Shown: piece by piece, positions 36,240 through 46,490 of the stretch | Layout: every line of letters starts with the position of its first letter | Numbering within the stretch: position 1 is the stretch's first letter | NCBI GenBank assembly: GCA_034359265.1 | Contig: CP136891.1 | Location: 76,934,501-76,998,500 of the forward strand | Direction: 5' to 3' | Origin: Canna indica | Taxonomy: Eukaryota; Streptophyta; Magnoliopsida; Zingiberales; Cannaceae | Length of the DNA: 64,000 nt | The notes under the pieces: model-generated | Told to the model about the DNA's origin: nothing | What the model saw: the letters and a program-made list of their open reading frames with translations, nothing else | Database searches by the model: none | Made by a program: the position numbers and the translations under genes

Positions 36240-38209
36240 GTTCTAATTTAATATGTTCATTGGGAAACAATATTGGGATCAACATAAATAGAAATAGGGG
36301 TAGAGGTCTCCCTATTAGGAATATCAGTGAGAAGCATAGGTTCTAAAGGTGGGGGAGAATCTAAAACCTTGGGTCTAAGTTCTTCATAAAGGCCAATAGT
36401 TCTATGCCTTTTATTGGAGTTCTCAGCCTTAAAGGGGGTTAATTCTAGTCCCGAAAATTTAGAAGAGGGCGTAGGATGTTTCTTAGTACCTTTTTTATTA
36501 ACAGCTTTGCTAGAACTAGAACTAGGAGTTTGATTAAGATCTTTTGAAGATTTAAAAACTAATTCCAATTCTTTAGCAAGGGCAGGAAGAGATTTTGAAG
36601 CTGGGGATTTGAAGTTGTGTTCCTTAGGGTGAGCCAAATGTTTAAGACTGGTGTTAGAGGAAGCTCGACCAGAGGTAAGGGGAGAGCTTTTGACCACAGT
36701 TCTTCGGTTATTTATACTAGGCTGTTTAGTGTTCATAGGTTTAGAGGGAGCTACATGGTTTGTAGTAGTGACAACACCAGCAACGAAATTGTTATGGATT
36801 AACGGTAAAGATTGCATGTCAGGGTTCTGTTCTTCACCAATAGTCCTTTCAGAGGACCTAGAGTCTTGAGAGACTCCACACATACGAGCACAACCATTCC
36901 TTTGAATAGAAGGCTGGAGCACACTACGAGTATGATTTTTCCTGTTTCTATGACTTTGAACCTTAATCCAGGGGCCACAGACAAGTTCGGGAAGGGGGTT
37001 GATATTGTGAAAAGGAGTGTTTTTAGAAAGTTTAGAGCTATTTAGGGAGGTCGAATCAGAAGACAATTTAGGAGAAGCTACTGCAGCAACAACCATAGTA
37101 GTGTCAACATCATCATTGGTGATCATATCATCAATAACATTATTAAGAACATCAATATCATTCAAAATAGTAGTAGCAATAGCAAGAGCAATATTATTGA
37201 CAGAGTTAACAACATTCTTACCATCAACAGAAGTGTTAACATAATTAACGGAATTAGGCTTTCATGAAAGAAGAACATGGCAATTAGCTTCATTGTGCCC
37301 TATAACACCGCATTGGAAGCAAATCATAGGAAGGTTCTCATAGCAAACAGGTTGAAAAAACTCTTGGTTATCAAACGAAATCCACAAACCTTGTTTTAGG
37401 GGCAAAGCCAGATTAATTTCTACACAGACTCGAATATATTTTTCCCTTTCAAACGAAAAAGATCTTTCATTAACTCGAAGGACATGACCAAGACTACTTG
37501 CAATGTGTGAAACACAATCCAGATTCCAAAATTCAAGGGGGAGAGATTGTAATCTAAGCCAAATCGGAGCAGTCGTAAACATTTCATCCCATGGTAGGAA
37601 AAGCGGCTTCCATGGGATGAGTCTTATCACATCTCCTCTGAGCTAGGGACCAAGGCCCGCCAGTCAAAACAGAATTCGCAGAATCCATCGAGGAAAAATG
37701 AAAAACAAAGAAGTTGTCGTCGAGATCTAACACAGATTGAAATCCATACAGAGACCAAAGCTGATTCGCCCAAGATTTAATAATGTGAAGAGGAGGTGGC
37801 TTACCGAGGAACTTACAAATAAGACTAGTCTCCCATGGCTGTCTTAGGGTAGAGATTATTCGAAGGAGCAGATAACTCTGTTAGTAGCCTTGGAAGCGAT
37901 CTTCTCGAATGTTTTCGTCTGGATCGGAGTCGAACCCGAATTAGGGTCTCAGGATTTCAAGTTGTTCGCCCAAGATTTAGGCGGAGTTGAGGCCGTCAGT
38001 GGGGTGGGGGGGGGGGGGGGGGGGGGTTGGGGGAGGACGTTTGTGTTGAACCCCTTTAGGTTTTCCGGGATGTGTTGAGTTTGCCGAGAACGCCGGAACA
38101 TCGGTGATGGGGGCTGCAGAGGAGGAGGAGAGGAGGGGCCGGAAACATCGTAAGGGGGGTCGGGAGGGTTGGGAATGGGAGGGGGGGGATTGCTCGGGTT
38201 GTCGCCCAT
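36240..38209 (-). pseudogene. LINE A: ORF1 (DUF4283 / CCHC gag-like protein), broken
   Basis: Starts MGDNPSNPPPPIPNPP at 38209, with proline-rich sequence and a poly-Pro run from the G tract at 38,000-38,030. A DUF4283 domain follows in another frame (WETSLICKFLGKPPPLHI, SANSVLTGGPWSL near 37,850-37,640), then APIWLRLQSLPLEFWN and a zinc knuckle CFQCGVIGHNEANC (ending near 37,270). A 302-codon serine/asparagine-rich linker ends near 36,257. At least two frame breaks. Such proteins bind LINE RNA; this copy is dead. Confidence 0.75.
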
Positions 38210-38239
38210 GTCTCCTATAGGGCACGGTCCGTTGAGTTT

Positions 38240-39470
38240 TGCTAATCTTAAGAATTAATAAGAGATTTTTATTCAAAAGAAAGAATTCAAACTACTACTA
38301 CAAACTAATTATTACATCAAAGTTACAAGATTAGGAGGCCACTCATTATTCCAGGCAAAACTATGCTTCAAGAGCTTTGCTTTTTTTGCGAGCCAATCCA
38401 CAGTGCGATTATGCTCTCGCCTGATATAATGGACTTTAAGTTCCTCAATTTGACCTGATATCAATCATAATATTCTTAGTTTCCAAAAATATTCCATGCA
38501 GCCATTAAAGGTATCAATAAGAATACTCGAATCAGTCTCAATTATAACCTTTTTAGGCACGCAATGAATAGCATGAGTAAGAGCACTTTTAATAGCCAAG
38601 CCTCATTGATCAGAATAGAATCGTTATTACCACCAGCCACAAAGCAGGAATCATCACAATTTCTACCAATAAAAGCATAGCTCCCTGAATTCAAATTTAA
38701 CTCAACAACAGCATCAATGTTATACTTAATCTAGTTTGGTGGAGGTAATTTCCAAACGACATTTTTCTTAATAGAGTTTACCTGATTGCCCTCAGAAAGG
38801 GAAGTATCTGCATAGTGAATAATTAGAGTCAGGGAGCTCGGAAGCAAAGTCTCACCAGGGGATGATTGTTCTGAAATACTACCTGATTTTGAGCCATCCT
38901 AAGAGAATAGAGAGCATTCAAATAAAGTGCCAAAGCAGCAGAAGAAAAATTGTTCTGTCCAATGCTTGACACCCTGTCCAAACCAACTATACTAAGCTCA
39001 CCTTCAATACCCGCATACCGACCGTTAATCAATTCCCAAAGGGCATTGGCTACCTCACACTCAAAAAACATATGACACATGATTTCTTGACGGTTATCGC
39101 ACAAGGCACAACAGTGGGTATTGATCATCCCAAACCTAAGCAGCCTCTTCGTAGTAAGAAGTCATAGCCTTCCAAGCAAAAATTTTAACACGGGGGGCAA
39201 TCGGGGCTCTCCAAATATTCTTCCACTGAGGGAGGCTAATTAATTAGGTTGTAATGAAGTTTATTGAAAATAAAAGTGTAGGTAGACTTAGAACAAATAA
39301 ACCCCCTATTGGCTGGCCACCAAACCCAGGTATCATCACAAGGCTGGGAAGGAAGGGGCAAACCGAAAATTACCTCCACCAAATTATCACCTAAGAATTC
39401 ATATAAAGTTCATATTCCGGGAATTCTCATTAATAAAGAAGTTCACAAAAATATTCATATCAAATAAAGT
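38240..39470 (-). pseudogene. LINE B: 5'-truncated, zf-RVT and RNase H
   Basis: Minus-strand reading with a few stops: EFLGDNLVEVIFGLPL and DDTWVWWPANRGF near 39,410-39,320, WKNIWRAPIAPRVKIFAWKA near 39,220-39,170, then the zinc-binding CALCDNRQEIMCHMFFEC (39,110-39,050), then a decayed RNase H around 38,720-38,560. Its upstream end abuts the signal-peptide codons of a GDSL relic, as expected of a truncated LINE insertion. Its 3' end lies head-to-tail against LINE A ORF1. Confidence 0.72.
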
Positions 39471-39474
39471 AGTA

Positions 39475-39720
39475 TAAACAGACAAAGCTGCTGCTGCTCT
39501 TCGAGTTGAAAGAGCAGCCAAGAAAATATTGATGAGGAGAATGGTGGCTGCTCTCTTCCCCATTGTCATTAATTTGCACTGTGATTGCCCGTGTCTTAGC
39601 TAAGAGGCATTTGAACATGATTTTAAGATGTGCATGCATTAATTGGTGGCGGCCCCATATCCATGACTTACTAAGCAACAGATGTTTGTTAAGTCTTTAC
39701 TCCTTATCCTCAATTAAGAA
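39475..39720 (-). pseudogene. GDSL esterase relic: signal peptide and upstream flank
   Basis: From ATG at 39569 the minus strand encodes MTMGKRAATILLINIFLAAL, close to the MAVGKKAATIVLLNLLLATL of the intact gene at 27,918, and is cut by LINE B before the GDS block. The flank 39,570-39,690 (GCATGCATT..CATATCCATGACTTA) also resembles the intact gene's leader. A third, dead GDSL locus. Confidence 0.75.
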
Positions 39721-39802
39721 CGTCATATTAGAACAATGATTAAACACTGTTCAAATGGCCTTGGTAATTAGAAGGCATATTAGAGGAATTTGAAGAGGAA
39801 AG

Positions 39803-39853
39803 GGAGACTAAAAGCTGATTCGCCCAAGATTTAATAATGTGAAGAGGAGGTGG
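39803..39853. repeat. About 50-bp patch of LINE ORF1 at the edge of repeat copy 2
   Basis: AGCTGATTCGCCCAAGATTT and the following 30 bases match 37,759-37,804 inside LINE A ORF1 nearly exactly. The match stops exactly where the homology with repeat copy 1 begins (39,854). It looks like filler DNA at a junction. Confidence 0.8.
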
Positions 39854-40309
39854 TTTAGATTGAACCAGACTTCGATCAGCTCTGCTGATCCAGTCTATTT
39901 TTCAGGACACCATCATTGTTTTAATTAATTCACACTCCTTGAACATTTATTCATCAAATGCTATGAAGCTACTACTACTACTCCTCGCTGTAAAAAAAAA
40001 AACAACTACAAAAGTACTTCCAAGCATATTAAAAAGAAAAAATTGCATCATAAAATCAAACAAAATATATTAATCATAGGTAAACGTCAAACATATCTTG
40101 GATGACCAAAATTTTTTCTATCATTTTCAACATGTTCAGGCCAATCAACCAATAGGTTTTGGAAATTCATCCAAAATTCACCATAGAGGAGCGAGTAGAG
40201 TGGAGGTAGAAGGAAGATCTTAAAGAGGGTAGGTTCCTTGCGGCATGAAAAGAGTGAGGGAACGGCTCATTTACGGCTCATTCATAAAGTGATTTTTGAT
40301 TCACGGGTG

Positions 40310-41110
40310 CAGAAGTGCAAAATAAAATTAACCATAAAATCTCATAAAATCTATAATAATTAAGTATATAAGATCCATAAGTTGGATCAGCGAAATAAAT
40401 TATTTAGAGTTCAAAAAGAATTATTTTTTGGAATTTTCAACAGGTTAGGATAATCCATAAAAAATCATCATAAAATCTCAAAAAATCTATAATGATTAAG
40501 TATATAAGATCCATAACTTAGATCAACGAAATAAATTATTTAGAGTTCAAAATAAATTATTTTTTGGCATTTTCAATAGGTTCGACCCATTCTCAACAGG
40601 TTAGGGTAATCCATCAAAAATCACCATAAAATCTCAAAAAATCTATAATGATTAAATCTATAAGATCCATAACATAGATCAGCTAAATAAATTATTTAGA
40701 GTTCAAAATGAATTATTTTTTGGCATTTTCCATGGGTTGACCCATTTTCAACGGGTTAGGGTAATCCATCAAAAATCATCATAAAAGCTCAAACAATCTA
40801 TAATGATTAAGTAAATATGATCCATTACTTGGATCAGCGAAATAAATGATTTAGAGTTCAAAATGAATTATTTTTTTGGCATTTTCAACAGGTTCGATCC
40901 ATTTTCAACATGTTAGGGTAATCCAACAAAAATCATCATAAAATCTTAAAAAATCTATAATGATTAAATAAATATGATCCATTACTTGGATCAGCGAAAT
41001 AAATGATTTAGAGTTAAAAATAATTTTTTTTTCTAGAATTTTCAATAGTTCGACCCATTTTCAACGGGTTTTGAAATCCATCCAAAATTCATTATAAAAT
41101 CAATCAAAAT
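40310..41110. repeat. Tandem array, about 156-bp unit (copy 2, first array)
   Basis: Counterpart of 21,080-21,700. Boxes reading AAGTTGGATCAGCGAAATAA, ACTTAGATCAACG, ACATAGATCAGC, ACTTGGATCAGCG occur at about 155-bp steps. One more unit than in copy 1 seems present, so unit number has changed since duplication. Confidence 0.75.
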
Positions 41111-41819
41111 ATATTTCATAAGTAAATGTCATACATAACTTGTAGCATCGTAAATGTCGTACATAACTTGGATCAGTTTAAACTAAGGAATATATCGAGA
41201 TCGAGCAAAGTTAAAAAAAATAAGACATACTTTTGACTTCTGGTTTAGGGAAAAAGTGAACAGGGGTTCTGATTTAGGAGCTATGTTCTTGCGATCCCCA
41301 TGAAATCAATTGCTATTATTACAACAATTTTCCTATACCACCCATTCCAACTGTTGGGAGCTATGTTCTCGCGATTCCCATGAAGGCAATTGCAAGTATT
41401 CAAGAAATTTTTCTATACGACCCATTCCAACAACAACCTTCAGCATTGAATAAGGCAATACCACCCGGTAAAACAAAAAAAGGCAATACCATCTAGTCAA
41501 TTGTGAAAAGCAATAGACATGATTGATGATGAATTTTGCTAAAAGAACCGAAGAAATCACACTTGAAGAAAAAACATTGAAGAGGGAGAAAACAAGGACA
41601 CTAGAGGAGCGAGTAGAGTGGAGGTAAGAGGAAGCTCTTATAGAGGGGAGGTTCCTTGCGGCATGAAAAGAGTGAGGGAACGGCTCATTCACGGTTGCAT
41701 ATGTTGAAGGAAAAGATCCTGCAACAACTGTTGGAAAAGAGTGAGGGGATGGCACATTCACGAAGTGATTTTTGATTCACGAGTGCCGAAGTGCGGCACC
41801 CGTGAATCTCAATTTCAAT

Positions 41820-42420
41820 AATCAACCATAAAATCTTTTAAGAGTTGAAAAATCTATCCAAAATTCATCATAAAATCAAACAAAATATATTAATCATAGG
41901 TAAATGTCATCCATATCTTGGATCAACAAAATAATTTTTTTAGAGTTGAAAATGATTTTTTTTCTACAATTTTCAACAAGTTCGGGCCATTTTTAACAGG
42001 TTTTGAAAATCCATCCAAAATTTATCATAAAATAAATAAATAAATATTAATCATAGATAAATGGCATCCATATCTTGGATCAGCAAAATAATTTTTTTAG
42101 AGTTGAAATGAATTTTTTTAATCTATTTTCGATAGGGTCAGGCCATTTTCAACCGGTTCTAGAAATCCATCCAAAATTCACCATAAAATAAAAATAATAT
42201 TAATCATAGGTAAATATCATCCATATCTTGGATCAGCAAAATAAATTTTATAAAGTTGAAAATGAGTTTTTTTCTACCATTTTCAACGGGTTTGGGTCAT
42301 TTTCAACATGTTTTGGAAATCCATCCAAAATTCACCATAAAATCAAACAAAATATATTAATCATAGGTAAATTTCATCCATATCTCGGATGAGCAAAATA
42401 ATTGTTTAAGAGTTGAAAAT
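41820..42420. repeat. Tandem array, about 154-bp unit (copy 2, second array)
   Basis: Counterpart of 22,480-23,090, with ATATCTTGGATCAxCAAAATA boxes at about 150-155-bp steps and AAATCCATCCAAAATT between them. Confidence 0.75.
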
Positions 42421-42539
42421 GAATAATTTTTTAATCATAGGTCTTTCTTGGAGCCTTTGAGTGCAAGGGTATGCTTTCACCATATTTTCTTAGCAAACTT
42501 GATATCACAACTAGCATGTTAAAAGAAATTTTATACAAA

Positions 42540-44346
42540 GAAACATATGAATACATACCGGCTATTGTACATTAGCAAAAATAAGTTCCTCAGCTAATTT
42601 CAGCATTTTATTTAGATCCTGAAATATATTAACTCAGGATGTTAAACTTTATTCAACACTACATCAATAAAATTTAGTTTATACCAAGAAACATACAACT
42701 ACATACCATTTTCTTAGATGGATCATACGCTGCATTAGGCAGCAAGACCATTTCTTTCTTAGAAGCTTGCAAAATTTGAACAACCTAGGCATAATATTTA
42801 ATTAATTTGGGAACAAGAAAATTAAAATATAATCAACCAACAAGATCATTATTACTTACCTCATTGGGTTTTAAATCTTCCCATTTTTTGTACAAGGTAC
42901 AACTATACGAATAAGGCACTTTTGAGTTCAAAATTCTGGGATGGTTTGCTCTAATTTTTGGAGGAATTATTCGAACATGTTCAAAAAACCATCCCGGTAA
43001 AATAAATACTCAGTTAAATAAATGAATTTAAACATGGAATTAGGCTCAAGCTCAAATTAATCATTACTTACAATTAGTAAAATTATTGAACCATGAATAT
43101 AAAAAAAGCCTTCCTTCACTTCATCAGCTGCATGATGATCTTGATTTTTTTTGCAGACTAATGGCAGCTGGGAAGCAAAGTAATCATATATACAATAAGT
43201 CCAATTGTATTTATACAATTCATCTAAATTGTCCACATATGTAAGGAGAAATCCATGCACAATATATCCAGAAGTGCAAAATAAAATACAACAAAATACT
43301 TATAGAATATATAATCTACAAAAATCCATTATGTCCTCCTCTTTCTCCGACTTATGAAGTCTAATCATATTGCGCTCTATCATTGACCTATTTATTAATG
43401 AGGTATCTCCAAAAAATTTGAGGATGCCGCCCTTTGATGATTGAGAGGAGGTTGGGATTGGGTTTCCATTGTGAGGTAGTCCCAGTAGAAGAGCAACATC
43501 AGTAGATGTGAATTCCACTTGGACACCTTTGAATTCGAAAGTCAAAAATTTTCCCATGAAGACCTATATAATTATTGGGTTTCTACCAATGAGCAAAAAA
43601 AGTACAACTTGAGTAATGAATTAATAAGTCGAATAAAAACTCTAGAAAAAGAAAAAATATTTCTTACTCTAGATATACTTGAAAAAAGGACCAGATTATG
43701 CAATATTATGCAATATTAATATTAATATTATAATATAATCTAATATAATCTAAAACATTAAATTTAAAATTTTAAAATAAAAATATTAATATTTTAATAT
43801 TATAAAATAAAAATTATAAAACAAATAATAATTTTTAAATTTTAAATTTTTAAATAATTATAATTATTATAATTATAAAAAAAAATCAAGTTAAAAATGA
43901 ATAAAAATATTGATGCATAAAATAAATACAAGAATAGATAAGAAGAGATTCGTCCACCTCCTATGGATTTTATTCCTTCGTCCATAAAGAAACTTGCAAC
44001 ACCAACTCCATTTATAATTCCATTAATTAGATTTCTATCAAAAGACTCGTTGACCCATTGTTTTAATCAAATCAACTATATTTTTTGATGTAGGGAAATC
44101 TCCAATTGTGAGGAAGACATAAAATGGAGTTCGTGAAATGATTTCCCTATGCCTCTCATTCAGACAGGTATTGGTGATCTTCGCCCTCATTTGTTTAAAA
44201 TCATCAAGACTTAAAAATCTTCTAAACCTTTCTACAAAACAAGTGAAGGACAGAAGCGGGTGGAAATGACATTCTATTTTATTTTTGTTCGAAGTTTGAG
44301 TTTTAGCTGCAACAATGATAAGAAGATTCAATGAGAATGTCGACAA
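42540..44346 (-). pseudogene. Decayed repeat-borne gene, plant-mobile-domain/DUF1985-like (copy 2)
   Basis: Better preserved than copy 1. The upstream part, from 44346, ends [20 protein letters not shown] at 44,044. The frame resumes at 43,557 with [20 protein letters not shown], so the plastid insert falls between two adjacent codons. Downstream: [27 protein letters not shown], then a stop, KYVDNLDELYKYNWTYCIYD, an exon at about 42,994-42,860 and one near 42,785-42,705 (ILQASKKEMVLLP) with splice borders. Interrupted and with stops, hence non-functional. I do not know its biochemical role. Confidence 0.6.
43556..44042. other. Nuclear plastid DNA (NUPT): ycf1 and ndhF fragments
   Basis: 43,559-43,715 on + encodes [20 protein letters not shown] and [12 protein letters not shown], an internal segment of plastid Ycf1 (Tic214). 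44,041-43,850 on the minus strand encodes [19 protein letters not shown] and [13 protein letters not shown], the C terminus of plastid NdhF. The two point toward each other, as ycf1 and ndhF do near a plastid inverted-repeat/small-single-copy junction, with AT-rich sequence between. It is absent from repeat copy 1. Not expressed as protein here. Confidence 0.88.
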
Positions 44347-44862
44347 TTAAAGTTTTTTGTAAAAAAGTAAATAAAAAAAGTGTTCTAACATGATATCTTC
44401 CTCTTTTTCGAGTGCTCCATGATGTCCTTTTTCAACAAATACAAACTTTCAACGGTTTAAAAGCATTTTAAAATGATTCAGTGAATTTCAAACTATTGGT
44501 TCATTAAATGCTTGTAAAGGCATGCAAAATATTTAAAATTAAAGCACATTAAACTGTTTTCCAATAATTAATGCAAAATACTTAAAAATACTTAAAATTT
44601 TGACATTTTAAAAGGCATTTTCAACTGTTTTTCTCAAAGTTTAAATTGGTTTAAGGAATTTTCTATTGGTTTCCTTAAATTTTAAAGTAGTTGAAGGGAT
44701 TTTCAACAAGTTATATTAGACATTTAAAGCTGGTTGATCACATCAAAATGCTATGGAAAAGGACTAAGTTACCGCTTCATATTTGCTTCGTGAACATGGG
44801 AACAAGGGCTAAGTTACTGCTATGGAATAGGGGCTAAGTTACTACTTTGACGATCACATTTT

Positions 44863-45536
44863 TGTAATAACCAATTTTTTTTTGTTTTCATTTATTCGGT
44901 TGTGTAGCATGGAAACCAAGATTTAAGTTGAGCGAGTCAGCGAAATTTTCGGAGCAAATTTTGATAAGTTCTTAATTAATTAAAATAATTAAATTTCATA
45001 ATTACACCTACGATTTTGCATGTCTTGGTGAGAGTGGGCCTCGAGTCAAACTCACCGATTCGATCAGAACGCAGATCAAACATAAAATGAACTTGCTTCA
45101 GATTGTTTATTAGTCATTTAGCTAGGGGGTAAAATGGTAAATTGGGTTTAAATCGTAAACCCCTTATTTGAAGGCTGCGGTTGGAGAGTGAGGGGAAGGA
45201 TTACCACCCGACTCCAAGCAGCGGCGTCCCTGTCAAGAAGGAGATCGCCGGCCAGAACGCGTGAACTTAGTCAGAATCGAGCGTCGGAAGCCTCCACCGC
45301 CCCTTTCCTTCCTTCTTTACATAATTAGGTGAGCAACTAAACCTTTTTCCCCTTGTTCGTCAATCTTAATCCGCCGCCGCTGTTCTTGATGGATTTGCCG
45401 CCAAGTCTTGTAGATTTAATAGAAGTTGATTCAATATGTGATTTATCTGCTGTCTCCTCTAAATTCGGGTTTAAATCATGGATATTGGTGGGGTGGCTAC
45501 CAGCGATTCTGCCGGATTTGTGGGCGGCCGCCGGTC
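44863..45536. mobile_element. Gypsy-like LTR fragment
   Basis: Starts TGTAATAACC directly after the end of repeat copy 2. The layout is AT-rich, then GC-rich, with CCGGCCAG and GCCGCCGCTG stretches, as in large plant Ty3-type LTRs. It ends abruptly at GDSL exon 4 sequence (45,537). No genes or second LTR. The classification rests on the TGTAATA start and composition, so it is tentative. Confidence 0.4.
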
Positions 45537-45786
45537 CTCTGGCACCTGGAACGCATCCAATCAATCCAGTGCCGCTAACGACAAATTTTCGCGCTCCAAG
45601 ATGGTACAGACTCTGTCATTTTTTTTTTTGCAAATTTGCAACAGCAAATTACAGAAGAAACCATATATTTGTAGTTTATATTGGAATCTCTATGAGAGAA
45701 CACACCTGTAATTGATCCTTATACTTGTTGATGACAAAAGCGATGTACTCATCCTTCTGAGTGCTGTTTCCTGGGGTGATCAGGTC
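45537..45786 (-). pseudogene. GDSL paralogue, 3' part (end of exon 3 and start of exon 4)
   Basis: Matches 26,960-27,190 of the intact gene: exon 3 codons KDEYIAFVIN..YKDQLQ, the intron, and exon 4 SLYHLGARKF..GTGLIGCVPG starting at 45612. It is cut on the right by copia A at 45,787 and on the left by unrelated LTR-like DNA, so exon 5 and most of exon 4 are lost. The other half is at 55,514-56,235. Confidence 0.9.
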
Positions 45787-46423
45787 TGTTAGGAAGAAAT
45801 TGGGTCTTCCTGCAAGGATCCAAAAATCCCAATGCCGAAAGAAAAAAAAAACCAAAACGAGTTAATCTAGAAATACAAAGAACACTAAATTTACGTGGTT
45901 CAGCCTGGTGTGGTACCGGGCCTACTCCACGGGGAGAAGAGGGCACTTGATTTTATTAGAAGGAGGAGAAAACACGGCCAATACAAGAGCGGAATACAAC
46001 TGATTAATAAATTGTAAAGAAAAATTTTGCCTGTTCTCGGATATTTTTCTGCACCCCGAAATCTGGATTTCTGCTTCTGCTTGAAAACTGTGGATGCAGT
46101 GTCCTTGATCTTCTTGCAACTGCCTGAGATGGTGTGAAGGGAAAGAGAGCCGCTGGAAAGGAATCCTGCCTGAGAAACGGAGTAGATGAGAGGCTCTGAG
46201 AATTATTTGGATTGTTTGGAAGTGCATATTAGGCCTCTATTTAAAGTAGAGGGGGAGAGCCGATTCATGCCTGATTTGGTGGAGAAAAAATCTCCAAGGA
46301 TTTTGCTGCTTCGTCTGATTTAATCGGATGGCTGAAATGCTTCTTTTGACTAAAAAAAATAGCTTGTGTTGATCAAGCCCAATTTCATAATGGATTCAGG
46401 TTTAAAATGATTCAACCATCACA
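45787..46423 (-). repeat. Copia A 3' LTR
   Basis: 637 bp, starting TGTTAGGAAGAAATT and ending ACCATCACA. The adjoining AAATTTCTCCTTTG is, on the minus strand, a purine tract (CAAAGGAGAAATTT) as expected for the polypurine tract. It differs visibly from the right LTR by many substitutions and small indels, so insertion is not recent. Confidence 0.9.
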
Positions 46424-46490
46424 AATTTCTCCTTTGATGAATTTTAAGCCCGATGTAATCTTCTCCTCTTCTCCCAAGAGCCCTGTAGGG

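Larger units (their letters stand above)
39854..44862. repeat. Dispersed repeat, copy 2 (5.0 kb, with plastid insert)
   Basis: Same order and orientation as 20,525-24,993. It has array 1 (about 40,310-41,110), a promoter-like block (41,580-41,760), array 2 (41,820-42,420) and the minus-strand gene (42,540-44,346). Substitutions and small indels are scattered along it. It ends where a gypsy-like LTR starts (TGTAATAACC at 44,863). Confidence 0.85.

Noticed and set aside
34526..39720. Possibility that the flank at 34.5 kb and the GDSL relic at 39.5 kb are one gene split by LINEs
   Set aside because: For a minus-strand gene the upstream flank must lie at higher coordinates than the signal-peptide exon; here it lies lower. 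They are separate fragments unless rearranged.
41333..41761. 142-codon minus-strand open frame, also present in part at 22,090-22,410
   Set aside because: Conserved between the two repeats only because the DNA is duplicated. It begins in the promoter-like block, has low-complexity Ser-rich content, and is truncated by stops in copy 1. No domain recognised.
43519..43719. 66-codon + frame as a nuclear gene
   Set aside because: It is a piece of plastid ycf1 joined to repeat sequence; no start of its own and no full gene.
20525..44862. Idea that the two 5-kb direct repeats are LTRs of one giant element
   Set aside because: They contain a spliced gene and satellite-like arrays, lack TG..CA ends, primer site and polypurine tract, and the DNA between them is a GDSL gene plus unrelated transposons.
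45353..45715. 120-codon + open frame
   Set aside because: Spans the junction between LTR-like DNA and antisense GDSL pseudogene sequence, so it is chimeric by chance.
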